This document shows, piece after piece, positions 24,344 through 34,274 of a DNA stretch of 64,000 nucleotides. Position numbers and translations under genes: made by a program. Source of the stretch: Casuarina equisetifolia (Eukaryota > Streptophyta > Magnoliopsida > Fagales > Casuarinaceae); assembly GCA_028551475.1 (NCBI GenBank), contig CM052355.1:19179543-19243542 (forward strand), given 5' to 3'. Position 1 is the first letter of the stretch; each line of letters starts with the position of its first letter. Below the pieces are notes generated by a model. That model was not told the origin of the DNA. It worked only from the letters and a program-made list of their open reading frames with translations, and did not search any database.

Positions 24344-25203
24344 GTGGTTATTGGACGATTATCTGAATTAGTAAAATTGTTACCTGAGGGCTTATTTTGT
24401 AAATTTGGTTGATTTTGCCATTGCCGCTCTCTGTTGAATGTGGCGGCTGGATTGAAGCCTATTCCTTGAGAGGAAAAGTATGATCCTCTTCCACGGTTGG
24501 GTCCTCGTCCTCCTCTTCCATTCCTTTGAGCTACAAATGCCATATTTTCATTTGGAGTTCTGATTTTATTTGATCCATACCTTTGGTGCCTAGCTTCATA
24601 AGCTTGAAGTTGAGAAACTACTTCGCTAAAGTCTGGTATTGGAGGACGAAACATTGTGGTTTTGAAAGCTTCATAGTCCCGTCCTAGACTTTCAAGAAGG
24701 CGAAATGTTTTGGCAGAATCTGTGAGAGGTCGTCCAATAGAGCTGAGTTGATTCACGAGTCCTTTGAATTCAGATAGGAAAATTTGGAGTTGTTTCCCTT
24801 CTTTGTTCAAGTTGTTGATTTGGGACAATAAGTCAAATTCTCGAGCTTCTGTCTTTTGTGCAAAGTGATTTGCCAGAGCTTCCCAAATTAAGGCTGCCGT
24901 ATCTAGTTCAAAGATGTGTCCTAGAGCCTCTTCCGAGAGTGTGCTCAATATCCAGGACTTAACTAAGGCATCGCTTTGTTTCCAAGCTTCATGGTCTGGA
25001 TTTGCTTCTTCCTTCCCATCATTGGTTATTATATCAGACGGTTGAGGTGTAGCTCCGGTGATGAATCCAGTGAGTTTCTGGGTTTGTATAAGAGACTTCA
25101 TCTGAATCATCCATGGAAGATAGTTTCCTTCGGTAAGTTTGATTGTGACAAAGTTACTAACGTTTACTGAATTGGGGAACGGGTATGTGGATTTACGAGA
25201 CAT
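24328..25203 (-). pseudogene. copia gag, frame-shifted within the zinc knuckle
   Basis: From the ATG at 25203 the frame encodes a typical copia Gag. It includes KLTEGNYLPW near the N-terminus, then the UBN2-like capsid region (LVKSWILSTLSEEALGHI, FLSEFKGLVNQL), then a Gly/Arg-rich segment (GRGGRGPNRGRG). It ends at TAATAA directly after CQIC, the first half of the CX2CX4HX4C zinc knuckle. The second half lies one base out of frame at the start of pol. Most copia elements encode Gag-Pol in one frame, so I read this as a one-base insertion near 24328-24331. Confidence 0.9.
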
Positions 25204-25234
25204 TTTGTAGAGTTTGTTGGATGCGGATCGAGTG

Positions 25235-25246
25235 GCTCTGATACCA
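25235..25246 (-). promoter_or_regulatory. Primer binding site (tRNA-iMet type)
   Basis: The minus strand reads TGGTATCAGAGC directly after the 5' LTR. This is the standard plant copia primer site, complementary to the 3' end of initiator methionine tRNA. Confidence 0.93.
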
Positions 25247-25756
25247 AAATGAAAATTAAGAAACTGTAGTGCCACACAGCATATAAGTAAATCTTATTTA
25301 TACCAAAAGGGTGCTCTTAGAGTCATACAAAGCTCCTCACTCAGAAAACCGTGAGCTGAGCCTTTCCATACATGTCTTATTTATAGAGTTAGTATTACAC
25401 AGCACCAAGGACTTTACTTGCAGTGTACTCCACGTCTTCAAGGGAGAGTGCAGCCTATCTTCTTTTTCTTGAAGACTTGACTGCCGACTCTACTGGAGGA
25501 AGGTTCCTCTGACACATCATTAATGTGTTTTATAGCAACGTGGGAATAGCCTCCTGGCTGACTTGCTGTGCAGGTAATACCATCACAGTTGAGATCATGT
25601 TTTGATCCAGCAGAGGTCACGTATGATGTCACGGTACCTCCTGATTCATACTTTGTGAAGGCTGACTTGGATCCTATGTCAAGATGATGTGGCATTTCCT
25701 TACTTCTAGCACCGTTTCCATTTGATTTCATTACATTCAGAGCTGCTTCATCAACA
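25247..25756 (-). repeat. 5' LTR of the copia element
   Basis: 510 bp, matching 20107-20616 with one difference (G at 25409). The inner end is ...TTTTCATTT followed at once by the primer site. The outer end TGTTGATG abuts the AGAAT duplication at 25757. Confidence 0.93.
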
Positions 25757-25761
25757 AGAAT
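25757..25761. repeat. Target-site duplication AGAAT (right)
   Basis: Matches 20102-20106 on the other side of the element. Confidence 0.75.
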
Positions 25762-26031
25762 GTATAGAAGGATTAAAGCTTATCCTAGTCATAAGAATTT
25801 ATATCAACATACAGAAAAGTACTTGATCAACTGATCAAAACTTTGAAAAGAAAGTGCAACTCGCTCAAACATATCAGATAATATGGAGGAAGGAGAACGT
25901 CATCCGAAACCAAAAAGCGATGATCATGTTAGCGTGTACCGAGTAACACTAAACCTCACGTTGAAACAATAACTATGGGTAAGAACTCATGGGCGAAGCT
26001 TGATGGAGTTAACGCCAAGACGGCAGTGACA

Positions 26032-26032
<1 letters not shown>

Positions 26033-26102
<70 letters not shown>
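26033..26102 (+). repeat. Compound microsatellite (TG)15(AG)20
   Basis: Uninterrupted TG units at 26033-26062 followed by AG units at 26063-26102. Open frames across it are low-complexity artefacts. Confidence 0.95.
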
Positions 26103-26105
<3 letters not shown>

Positions 26106-27179
26106 TACCTGCAACAATGCAGATAGAAGGAAGTCCCTGTCCAATGACTGCAGACGTGACAGGGGATTTTGGTTGGAGTCGGAGAAATCGACCTGCTGGC
26201 TCGAGTGTCTAAAATTTGGCTGGGCGACAAAAATGACTCCAAGGTTCTCTTAGTTCACGAAAATTCATGTGATGCCATTGTGCTACTCATATCTTAATAA
26301 GAAGAAAGCTTGTTCGTTTGTGTTTGGCATGAATAGCAGATTGTTATGTCTGTATCAATTATATCAGACCTTAATTTTTTGATAACTTACCATGCAAAGT
26401 TGTCATATTTAGAAGATACACTAGTTCTGATACAATAACAATAACACTGCATTTTCTGCGCTAGATGTTCTCCCTTGATTAGTTTGAGGAGTGGGCCAAA
26501 AATAAAAGGACAAACATGCTGTCCGTGGGCACCAGATGACTATCATGATCTTGATTTACGCGTCAAGAAAAGAATTAGAGTTGGGATTTCGAGGAGCATT
26601 AGTACTTCTATGACCAGCACGACATCTTAGACCAGGTTTTCACAAAACATGAGTTTCGTCAGAAAACCACTTTTACCACTACTTACCCTTTTCTTTCCCA
26701 AGTTTCAATTTGCTTAGTTTTATTTATGCAGAGGGTGGAAGACTTGAGAAAGCCCTGAACGAAGATGCTTTGGGACATTATTTCCAAATTAATGCTTGCT
26801 TCCACATATTTTATGCAATTTGACCTGAAAAGAACTTGGACTTCTCATGAGTTTTCTCTAGTAAGTGGGTGGAATGTTCATTTGATTGTAGGCATCAGTG
26901 ATAAGAATAATAATAGGTAACAATAAACTAAATGATTACTCATACTGCCTGTTGGTTTACGCCCTTCTAGCTGTTGATCCTTTCTTTCTTCATGGAGAGA
27001 TTGCTTAGGTAGAATATAGCTGAACTGATAGGACCACTAAGAGATATGCTATGGTTTCTTATTTTCCTGTAATGCTTCTATAATTAGTGTTCTTTACAAG
27101 TGCATTGAATAAGTTTCAAAATAATCACCTAATTATCCTCCAAAAGAGTCCCAAAAAATTGTTTAGAAGCTTGACACCC

Positions 27180-27340
27180 CTTGTCGCCTGTGCTATGTTG
27201 AAGATCTTCAAGGACACTATTAATAGAATCCTTTGGTGTTCCTTACCTTCGAAAGAGTTCATAAAAAGGAAAAAGAGACATCTTCTGCAATAACTATGCT
27301 TCTGGATCCAAATTGATACCTAAAATGATGATTTTTCAAA
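27180..27340 (+). repeat. Dispersed repeat, copy 2 (inverted relative to 19700-19880)
   Basis: Shares the ordered blocks GATCTTCAAGGACA, GGTGTTCC, TTCGAAAGAGTT and GGAAAAAGAGACA with the minus strand of 19700-19880. The 69-codon plus frame over it (27087-27293) is not a recognisable gene. Confidence 0.5.
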
Positions 27341-28264
27341 ATGGAAATGAATCAAAGATGTTGAATGGATTTTTCAAATGTCAAGCACATTCTTTACCTA
27401 TTTGGTCATTTAAGCCCCTTTTGGCCCGTAGATAGATGACTATCATGGCCAAAAAAACTGATTCAAACTTCAAATGAAAGATTTTGGCCACCAGTTACTT
27501 TCAATCTTCGATTTTTACAATGATTTCATCGACCCCAGCGTAATTTTTATAGAATTTAACGGGCCCAACACACGTGTGTCTTGTCATCTAAAAGCCTTGC
27601 AAATTCATGAGTCTTTGTGCCAGAAATGAAGAACAAAATGATGATAATCATCTTTGAAGCCCTGAGAAGAGTTATCCCCGCGCGAACATGATCGATAAAG
27701 AGGGATTCATGCTAAAAATTCTCCTTTTAGTATTACGCAACTCAATGAAGTCAAAAAAGGAAAAAGGATAACATGTTATGGTTGTTTTCATTGGGCTTCC
27801 TCATCTTTGGGGAGGGAAAACAATTTCTGAAATGGATCACGAGATCAACTTTTCGTACAGCACTCCACTAATGTCTTCTTTGGTTGAATTCAAGTAGTGC
27901 CGTGGAGGCCAACTAATTATCAAAGCTTCTTTTCACGACCTTGCACGGAAGGAAGTTTCCCTTCTTTTCATTATTTTCCATCCAAAGAACCTTCCTTTCC
28001 TTTTCCAGACTTTATTTTGTATTTCCCCGATGGATTCATCAGTCTCTCTTTTCCTTTGGTTCTTTGATTTGAATGCCATGCCAAATTCAGCTGCCTTGGC
28101 ACAAACATGAGAAGATCCAATAACTCTGTCTCGCCCCCACTTGCGGTCAAAAGATTGTCATAGTCGAGACCCCATAAATACTTTTTCTATACACTCATAA
28201 TTTTTTATGTAAAGGTTTTACAAACACTAATTCCAAGATTGCTTCCTTACCTTTGTTAACTTTG

Positions 28265-28265
<1 letters not shown>

Positions 28266-28295
<30 letters not shown>

Positions 28296-28297
28296 AT
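28266..28297 (+). repeat. (GTATAT)5 hexanucleotide repeat
   Basis: Five perfect GTATAT units and a partial one. Confidence 0.9.
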
Positions 28298-28872
28298 TTA
28301 AGGTTTTGTTGGATTTTATGTAAACTCTAAACCCCTTAAGTAAAATTAACATTTATTTTGTTGGTCAAAGGGGTGGAGGGATTTGCTATATCTATCATTA
28401 AACCTCGACCTCTGTAAGTAATTAGTCAAGTGGAAACTTGGCGTATATAAGGCTTGGGCCTCAAGTTTTGAGCATCGTAAACAGTTGGGCCTGGGCTTTG
28501 TGACTTTGACACCCCATCTTGCTCCCTCCTGTCGGTACCTGTGCATCATTTCTCCGCCTGTTTTCTTCTGGGCCCCTTCTATAGAAGGCCTTTCCCTGGT
28601 CGGGTCCTAAAAGAAACGCGATCATCGAATAAACAGGTCAGCCAGATGCTAGCGGTCAACGGCAGAGCCACTGTGCCCTGTTCAAATTGCATGAACAGGC
28701 AGATTTTTAGGACGTGTCAACACATACATAGGTGATGACAAAAACTTCAGCTTACGATAATATTTTTCTTTAAATGGGGAGAATTCGTGGTAAAGAATAA
28801 AGAAGCGTACAAGTGGTGAAGCCTCATCCAAATCTTCAAAGTGGTCTGTTCCTTTCCTCGAAGTCTCGTTCG

Positions 28873-28922
28873 GTTTGAAAGTGTGAAAGTTTGAAAGTTT
28901 GAAAGTTTGAAAGTTTGAAAGT
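28873..28922 (+). repeat. 8-bp tandem repeat (GTTTGAAA)
   Basis: Six units of GTTTGAAA, one altered to GTGTGAAA near the start. Confidence 0.9.
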
Positions 28923-29010
28923 CGATTTGTCCAACAGGTTCAGTCAAGTTTTACAAATTTTTACCACCTCAAATGTAAAAAAAAAAATGCTGCGAGGTCG
29001 TGTATAAGAT

Positions 29011-29022
29011 TGCCACGTGGCA
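29011..29022. promoter_or_regulatory. Perfect 12-bp palindromic G-box upstream of HIR
   Basis: TGCCACGTGGCA, a perfect palindrome around CACGTG, 356 bases upstream of the HIR start codon. It is a strong candidate bZIP/bHLH site. Confidence 0.5.
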
Positions 29023-29377
29023 GTTGAAAGAAGCACATTCAATGATATGGAAAACTTGCCGACTAAGAAAGGAAACAACATTAAATTATACTTTTCCAAT
29101 TGCATGAACCGCTTATTCCGGAATTAATATAGTATACATTTCTGGTTTGAAGATTAATGTTCTAATTACGAAATTTGAGTACTGAATAATGAAAACATTT
29201 TATTTACGTATCTGTAATACGCTTGATTTGGATAGAGATAAATGGCATCCAGCGGGAAAAGGGGAAATTTACTTGAAAACAGAAAATACCATAACCGATC
29301 CGTCAACATTGCCCCGGAATCAGTTCCTGCGCGCCTCCTTCAAAACGGAGAAACAGGGATTGTGAGAATTAACAGAG

Positions 29378-32300
29378 ATGGGGAACGCGTACTGCATATT
29401 CGTTGGTTGCGTGGACCAGGCCAGCGTAGGGGTGATCGAGAGGTGGGGCCGCTTTGAGAAGTTGGCTGAGCCCGGCTTCCACTTCTTCAACCCCTTCGCC
29501 GGCCAATGCCTCGCCGGTGTTCTCTCCACCAGGATCAATTCTCTCGACGTCCGCATTGAGACCAAAACCAAGGTGTCACCACCTTTGCTCCTCCTCATCC
29601 CCCTTCTCTTTCTCTGAATTGGTTCGCTCCCTTCTTTGTTTCATGGTCTTCTTTTGTTTGGTCTCCGTGGAAATTAGGGAAAAAGCTACGAGAACGGAAA
29701 AGGAAATTTGTAGGTTTTTGTGTTTCTTTCGTGAGAATCAAATTGAATTATAGAATTATGTTCTCGTAGGGGAAGTGAAATGAGAGAAATGATTCGAAAT
29801 TTCGTTGGATGCAGAAACAGAGTCCACAACACCTTCTTCACTTTTCGTGTATACACGTATGCTATGTGACTATCATACCTTCAAATATGAAATTAGGGCC
29901 GATAATGAGGCCTGTCAATGATCGATGTTGGTGTAGAGGACGATCGGTCAAGTGCAACATATAGTTTGGCTCAAAAACTGAAACGGCTTCCCGAAGGGGT
30001 TACTTTTGTACAGTCGTAAGCAGACGTTGGAAATGTTATGGCCTATCAGTTAGCTTTACTTCTTTTTCGTATTCGTAGCTACTCATCTTTGCCTTATTCT
30101 AATTATAATAATAAAAAAGAAATATAGGCCACCAGAAGCTAAAATTTTCACCAAAAAAGAGAAAAGTTGTTGCAGGCCCTTTTGCTGGCCCGGGAACTTC
30201 TTATTGGGTAGGTACGATGCTATTGTAATGTCACACTTTCACCAAGATTTGTAGATGTGTCACTTTTATGCTTCCGATCATCACTTTTGTAAAATCTACG
30301 ATTTCACTAACATGTAGGCAAAGCTTCTGTGACAATAGCAGTGATTGTAAACAATAGACAGCCTGAATGAATGGTTGCAGCTACCACTGCCACCTGCAAA
30401 TTCCGGGATCTGTCATTCTTCTGCACCATTTCTTCAACGATTTGTAATATCTCACATATCACTGACCATATGGTCCATCTCTCGTAGGAACACCTCACTA
30501 TGATTGTTGTTTTTTATTTGCACTTTGCATCCTGTATATCCTTTTATCTTAAATTCTTACCTCTTCACTCTTGAGATCAAACTGATCAAATCAACTCACT
30601 TTAAATGACCAAGCTTGGACGAAAAGATCTTCCTCGGAATTGCACACGCCGAACAATAAACTTGCAATGAACTGCCAATTTTAAGCGAACCAAAGCACTC
30701 CACTTTCAGAACCCAAACCTATAAATATTGAAGGTAGACAAAGGTGCTAACTGGCTTTGCAAAACAGGCCGTGCTGAGTTTGGCAGCATTTGACTGGTTT
30801 TCTAATAAACATGCAAACAAACTAGACTGATCTAGGTATCAGGCTGTTGGTTAGGAGGTTAGACTATTAAGCCTGATCTGAGATTTCTTTGAGCACAGTT
30901 ACTAGATTAATGCATGCAAGTTACCGGATAAATGTCCTAAAGCATTTCATTTTTCACTTTTAAAAGTTCTAAATTTTTCATTATCTGCTTAGTGATGATC
31001 AAAACTTCCACCATTTATGTGTGTTGGGCAATACAACCACTTATTGTCAGTTTTTCTACTTTTTGCCGGTGGGCATATTCTTAAACTATTGTTTCTAAGT
31101 ATGATTCTGAAAGATGAGGGTTAGGGTTGTTGTACTGCTTAAGATCTTTTTCTATTTTATTGTTATTTTCAGATGTTCAAATATGTTGTTGGTCTATGAA
31201 AATAATGAGTCATTCTAAATGATTCTACAGGACAATGTCTTTGTGCAATTGCTTTGCTCTATTCAATACCGAATTATTAAAGAAAATGCTGATGATGCAT
31301 TCTACGAGTTGCAAAACCCCAAAGAGCAGATCCAAGCTTTTGTGTTTGATGGTAATTAGTTTCCGCTTATCTATGAATAACTTCTTGGTTTCTCTTCTCG
31401 GTTTGTTTTTAAGTTTTTGCCTTGCTCAGTGCTGTGTGTCATTTGCATTTTTAAGTGGTTCGAGCTATAGTACCAAGAATGACTTTGGATGAACTCTTTG
31501 AACAAAAGGGCGAGGTTGCCAAATCTGTCCTGGAGGAACTTGAGAAGGTAACTCTATGCTTCTGTTAGATGCTTATTAACTGTCTAAATTTTCCCTTCTT
31601 TTTATGATAGTTGTCTATCTAGTCACATAGTCATGCAGCAGACATCTTTTGCTGTGTAATGTATTGAATGTGTTATGATGTGTTGTCTTTCATTCGTAAT
31701 AAATTGTGGTACCGTTAATTTAGGCCTTGTTATTAAGGAATAAAGATAGAATATAAATAACTTTGAATCACAAATACTGTTCTTCACCGTTAATGAGACC
31801 TTGGGCATCTTTCTTCCTTCTTTTTTCTCTATTTTTCTAATCAAGCGAGGCTAGAGATGTAAAAGGAAGAAAGATAATATGTCTTTGGCACTTGTGCGCT
31901 GGCCTTTCCATGTTTACATGACTTTTTAATGAGTTTTTACAATGGTTGGGACTACTACTCTTCTATGCTAAGAGAAATTGTTATATCAGTTTTCCTAAGT
32001 TGTTTATTTTAGCATAGGACTGTGATTAGCCTCATATTGGTCAAAGAGCAAAAGAAATTGTCCTTTTCTTGCTTTCTTTTCTTCAAACTGAAGTATGTTT
32101 CATCTTTTGTCCATGAATAAGGATGTTTAACATTATATGCTGAAATTCTGGATCAGGTGATGGGAGCCTATGGATTTAATATCGAACACATATTAATGGT
32201 TGACATAATACCTGATGCCTCTGTACGCAAGGCAATGAATGAGATTAATGCAGGTAACTTTGTTTTCTTTCCCCTTTTGACCATATCTGTTCATGATTTT

Positions 32301-32559
32301 GCATTGTAACATATTGTCAAAGTACTTGGAACTCTATGACCTTTGCTCTGGAGGTCAGGGGGAAGGGCAATTTATGGAGTTATTCTGATGTTCAGTGACG
32401 TACATGGCAAGCTGTTTATATCATTAAGGCTTAATTTAGGCTTTTTATTAAGGGCTAATATTTAGAAATCTTCTGTGGTAAAAAGGTTATGACTACTTAA
32501 TAATTGTGACTATTATGTAACTCATCCCATGGTCAGAGACAAATGTGTTTGTAGTTACC

Positions 32560-32595
<36 letters not shown>

Positions 32596-34274
32596 CATGC
32601 TATCTAGAAAAGAAACACTGGCTGGCCCTATTATCAACTTGATGCAGGGAGCAAGAATTGCATGAAAGAGCAAGATTGAAGTGGAAATTCTTTAAAAGTA
32701 TGATCTAGCATTAATATTGGCTATATTAGCTGAGATTGATTTTTATTTTTGTTTTTTGGCATCTACAAGTTTGGTTGCTCTTTTTTTAAAAATAAATAAA
32801 TAAATATTTTGAGTTTTCGTTAATCACTGGAGCCTAGGATGTGTTTCATTGACTTTTAGCTATGGCTATAGTGTTGGTCTATTGGTCCCATTATTGGTTT
32901 TCTTATTAGGTTTTAATTATGGATTTAGGACTTAAGTTTAATAGCTAGAGCCTTTGGAATTTCTCTCCTATTATGTTAAGTTTATGGAGACCTGTGCATT
33001 TTTGAGAATTTCCAATAAAGATTAGAGGATTGGGTAATACACTATCCAAGGTACAATATGAAAAACTGCAGATATGAAGAGCTCTAACAATTTTTCGTCA
33101 ATCCTTAAACAAGGCTACATCAAAATTTTCATCTACTTTTTTCAGTAAGATCCAAACTTCTAAAAACTCTTAATCATCAGTCAATAAAATGCTTCAAGTA
33201 ACTCAAGTCCAAATACTATTCCTATTACCCATTTGCATCCTAGAAGAGCAACCTACAAACTTTTGTTTTCTTCTATGTGTCTCAACCAAACCAAGTCTCT
33301 GTCCTTACCCAGCTGCAAATAAAAACCTTCAGTCTCTGTTCCTGTATCCAACCCCTTGAAACCTCCAAATCTCGGTGTGACAGTGAGATTTCAATGAATA
33401 AGCTTGCTCCATCATATCCTGTTTTAAATTCATATATTCTTTTAAAATTCGTATATTCAAAGTAATTGCTTGATATTAAAATAAGAATTAGGTTTTGAAC
33501 GATTCCTGTTAGCTTCTCTCTTGAATTTCTTCATTCGTTTTCTGTGTTCTATAACTGGTCTGCCATAAAACCCTGGCCTGAGTACCATATGGTCCTGTGA
33601 TTATTCTGACTCAATATTATTCTATTTTACTTGCAGTTGAAGTCAAAGCTTGTTACATCATTTTCCTAATGTATTACGCTCTCCTGTCCCCCTCAGTAAC
33701 TGTTTATCACTTTTTTGTTTCATATTTAAACATTCCCTTATTTTGGTGTGTATTTCTAACTGGTTCACACTTTTCCTGTTTTCTGCAATTGTCAATTATC
33801 ACTAGTATTGCATCCTTGTAACTGAGTAACGGGCAGGAAGTCTGGTCCATTTGCCTGTTTGGCTACGTGATTAAGCAGTTTGAATATTGTTTCTGTTTTG
33901 CAGCTCAGAGACTTCAGCTTGCTAGTGTATACAAAGGAGAAGCAGATAAGATTCTTCAAGTCAAAAAAGCAGAAGCTGAAGCTGAGTCCAAGTACCTAGG
34001 TGGGGTTGGTGTTGCCAGGCAGAGGCAGGCAATCACAGATGGCTTGAGAGAGAACATCATGAACTTCTCTCACAAGGTGGAGGGCACCTCAGCAAAGGAA
34101 GTGATGGATCTGATTATGATTACTCAATACTTTGACACGATTAAAGACCTTGGTGACTCTTCCAAGAACACTACTGTGTTTATTCCTCACGGCCCTGGTC
34201 ATGTTAGGGATATCAGTGACCAGATACGCAATGGCCTGATGGAGGCAGGCAGTGCTCAGGTAAAGATCGAATAA
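29378..34274 (+). CDS. HIR: Hypersensitive-induced response (HIR) protein, band-7/SPFH family
   Basis: Five exons at 29378-29572, 31231-31351, 31456-31547, 32157-32253 and 33904-34274. All junctions are GT-AG with matching phases, giving 291 aa, close to the ~286 aa usual for plant HIR proteins. The protein starts MGNAYC, with Gly2 for myristoylation and Cys6 as a likely acylation site, so it should sit on the inner plasma membrane. The band-7 domain follows ([20 protein letters not shown], then [20 protein letters not shown]). Next come [44 protein letters not shown] and a charged coiled-coil-like helix ([20 protein letters not shown]). The end is [18 protein letters not shown] and a short tail. 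HIR proteins oligomerise in membrane microdomains and associate with immune receptors (family knowledge). Introns 1 and 4 are about 1.65 kb each. Confidence 0.95.
32561..32593 (+). repeat. (TC)n(TA)n microsatellite in HIR intron 4
   Basis: About seven TC units followed by about nine TA units, in the intron between HIR exons 4 and 5. Confidence 0.9.

Larger units (their letters stand above)
20107..25756 (-). mobile_element. Ty1/copia LTR retrotransposon, structurally complete, coding region broken
   Basis: The element is 5,650 bp on the minus strand. Its order is 5' LTR (25247-25756), primer binding site, gag, protease, integrase, reverse transcriptase, RNase H, polypurine tract, 3' LTR (20107-20616), flanked by AGAAT duplications. 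Integrase before reverse transcriptase marks it as copia. The two LTRs differ at one position in 510 (A at 20269, G at 25409), so it inserted recently. A one-base frame change separates gag from pol, and four in-frame stops interrupt pol. It therefore cannot make a full polyprotein as it stands, although its cis-acting sites look intact. Confidence 0.95.
25762..29010. other. Intergenic DNA between the copia element and the HIR gene
   Basis: No gene is recognised. The stretch contains a compound microsatellite (26033-26102), a dispersed repeat (27180-27340), a hexanucleotide repeat (28266-28297) and an 8-bp tandem repeat (28873-28922). WRKY-type cores (GGTCAA, reverse complement TTGACC) at about 28362 and 28654 could serve the HIR promoter, but such short cores are common. 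Confidence 0.45.

Noticed and set aside
25956..26253. Frames with long Ser-Leu, Thr-His or Arg-Glu runs
   Set aside because: They are translations of the (TG)n(AG)n microsatellite.
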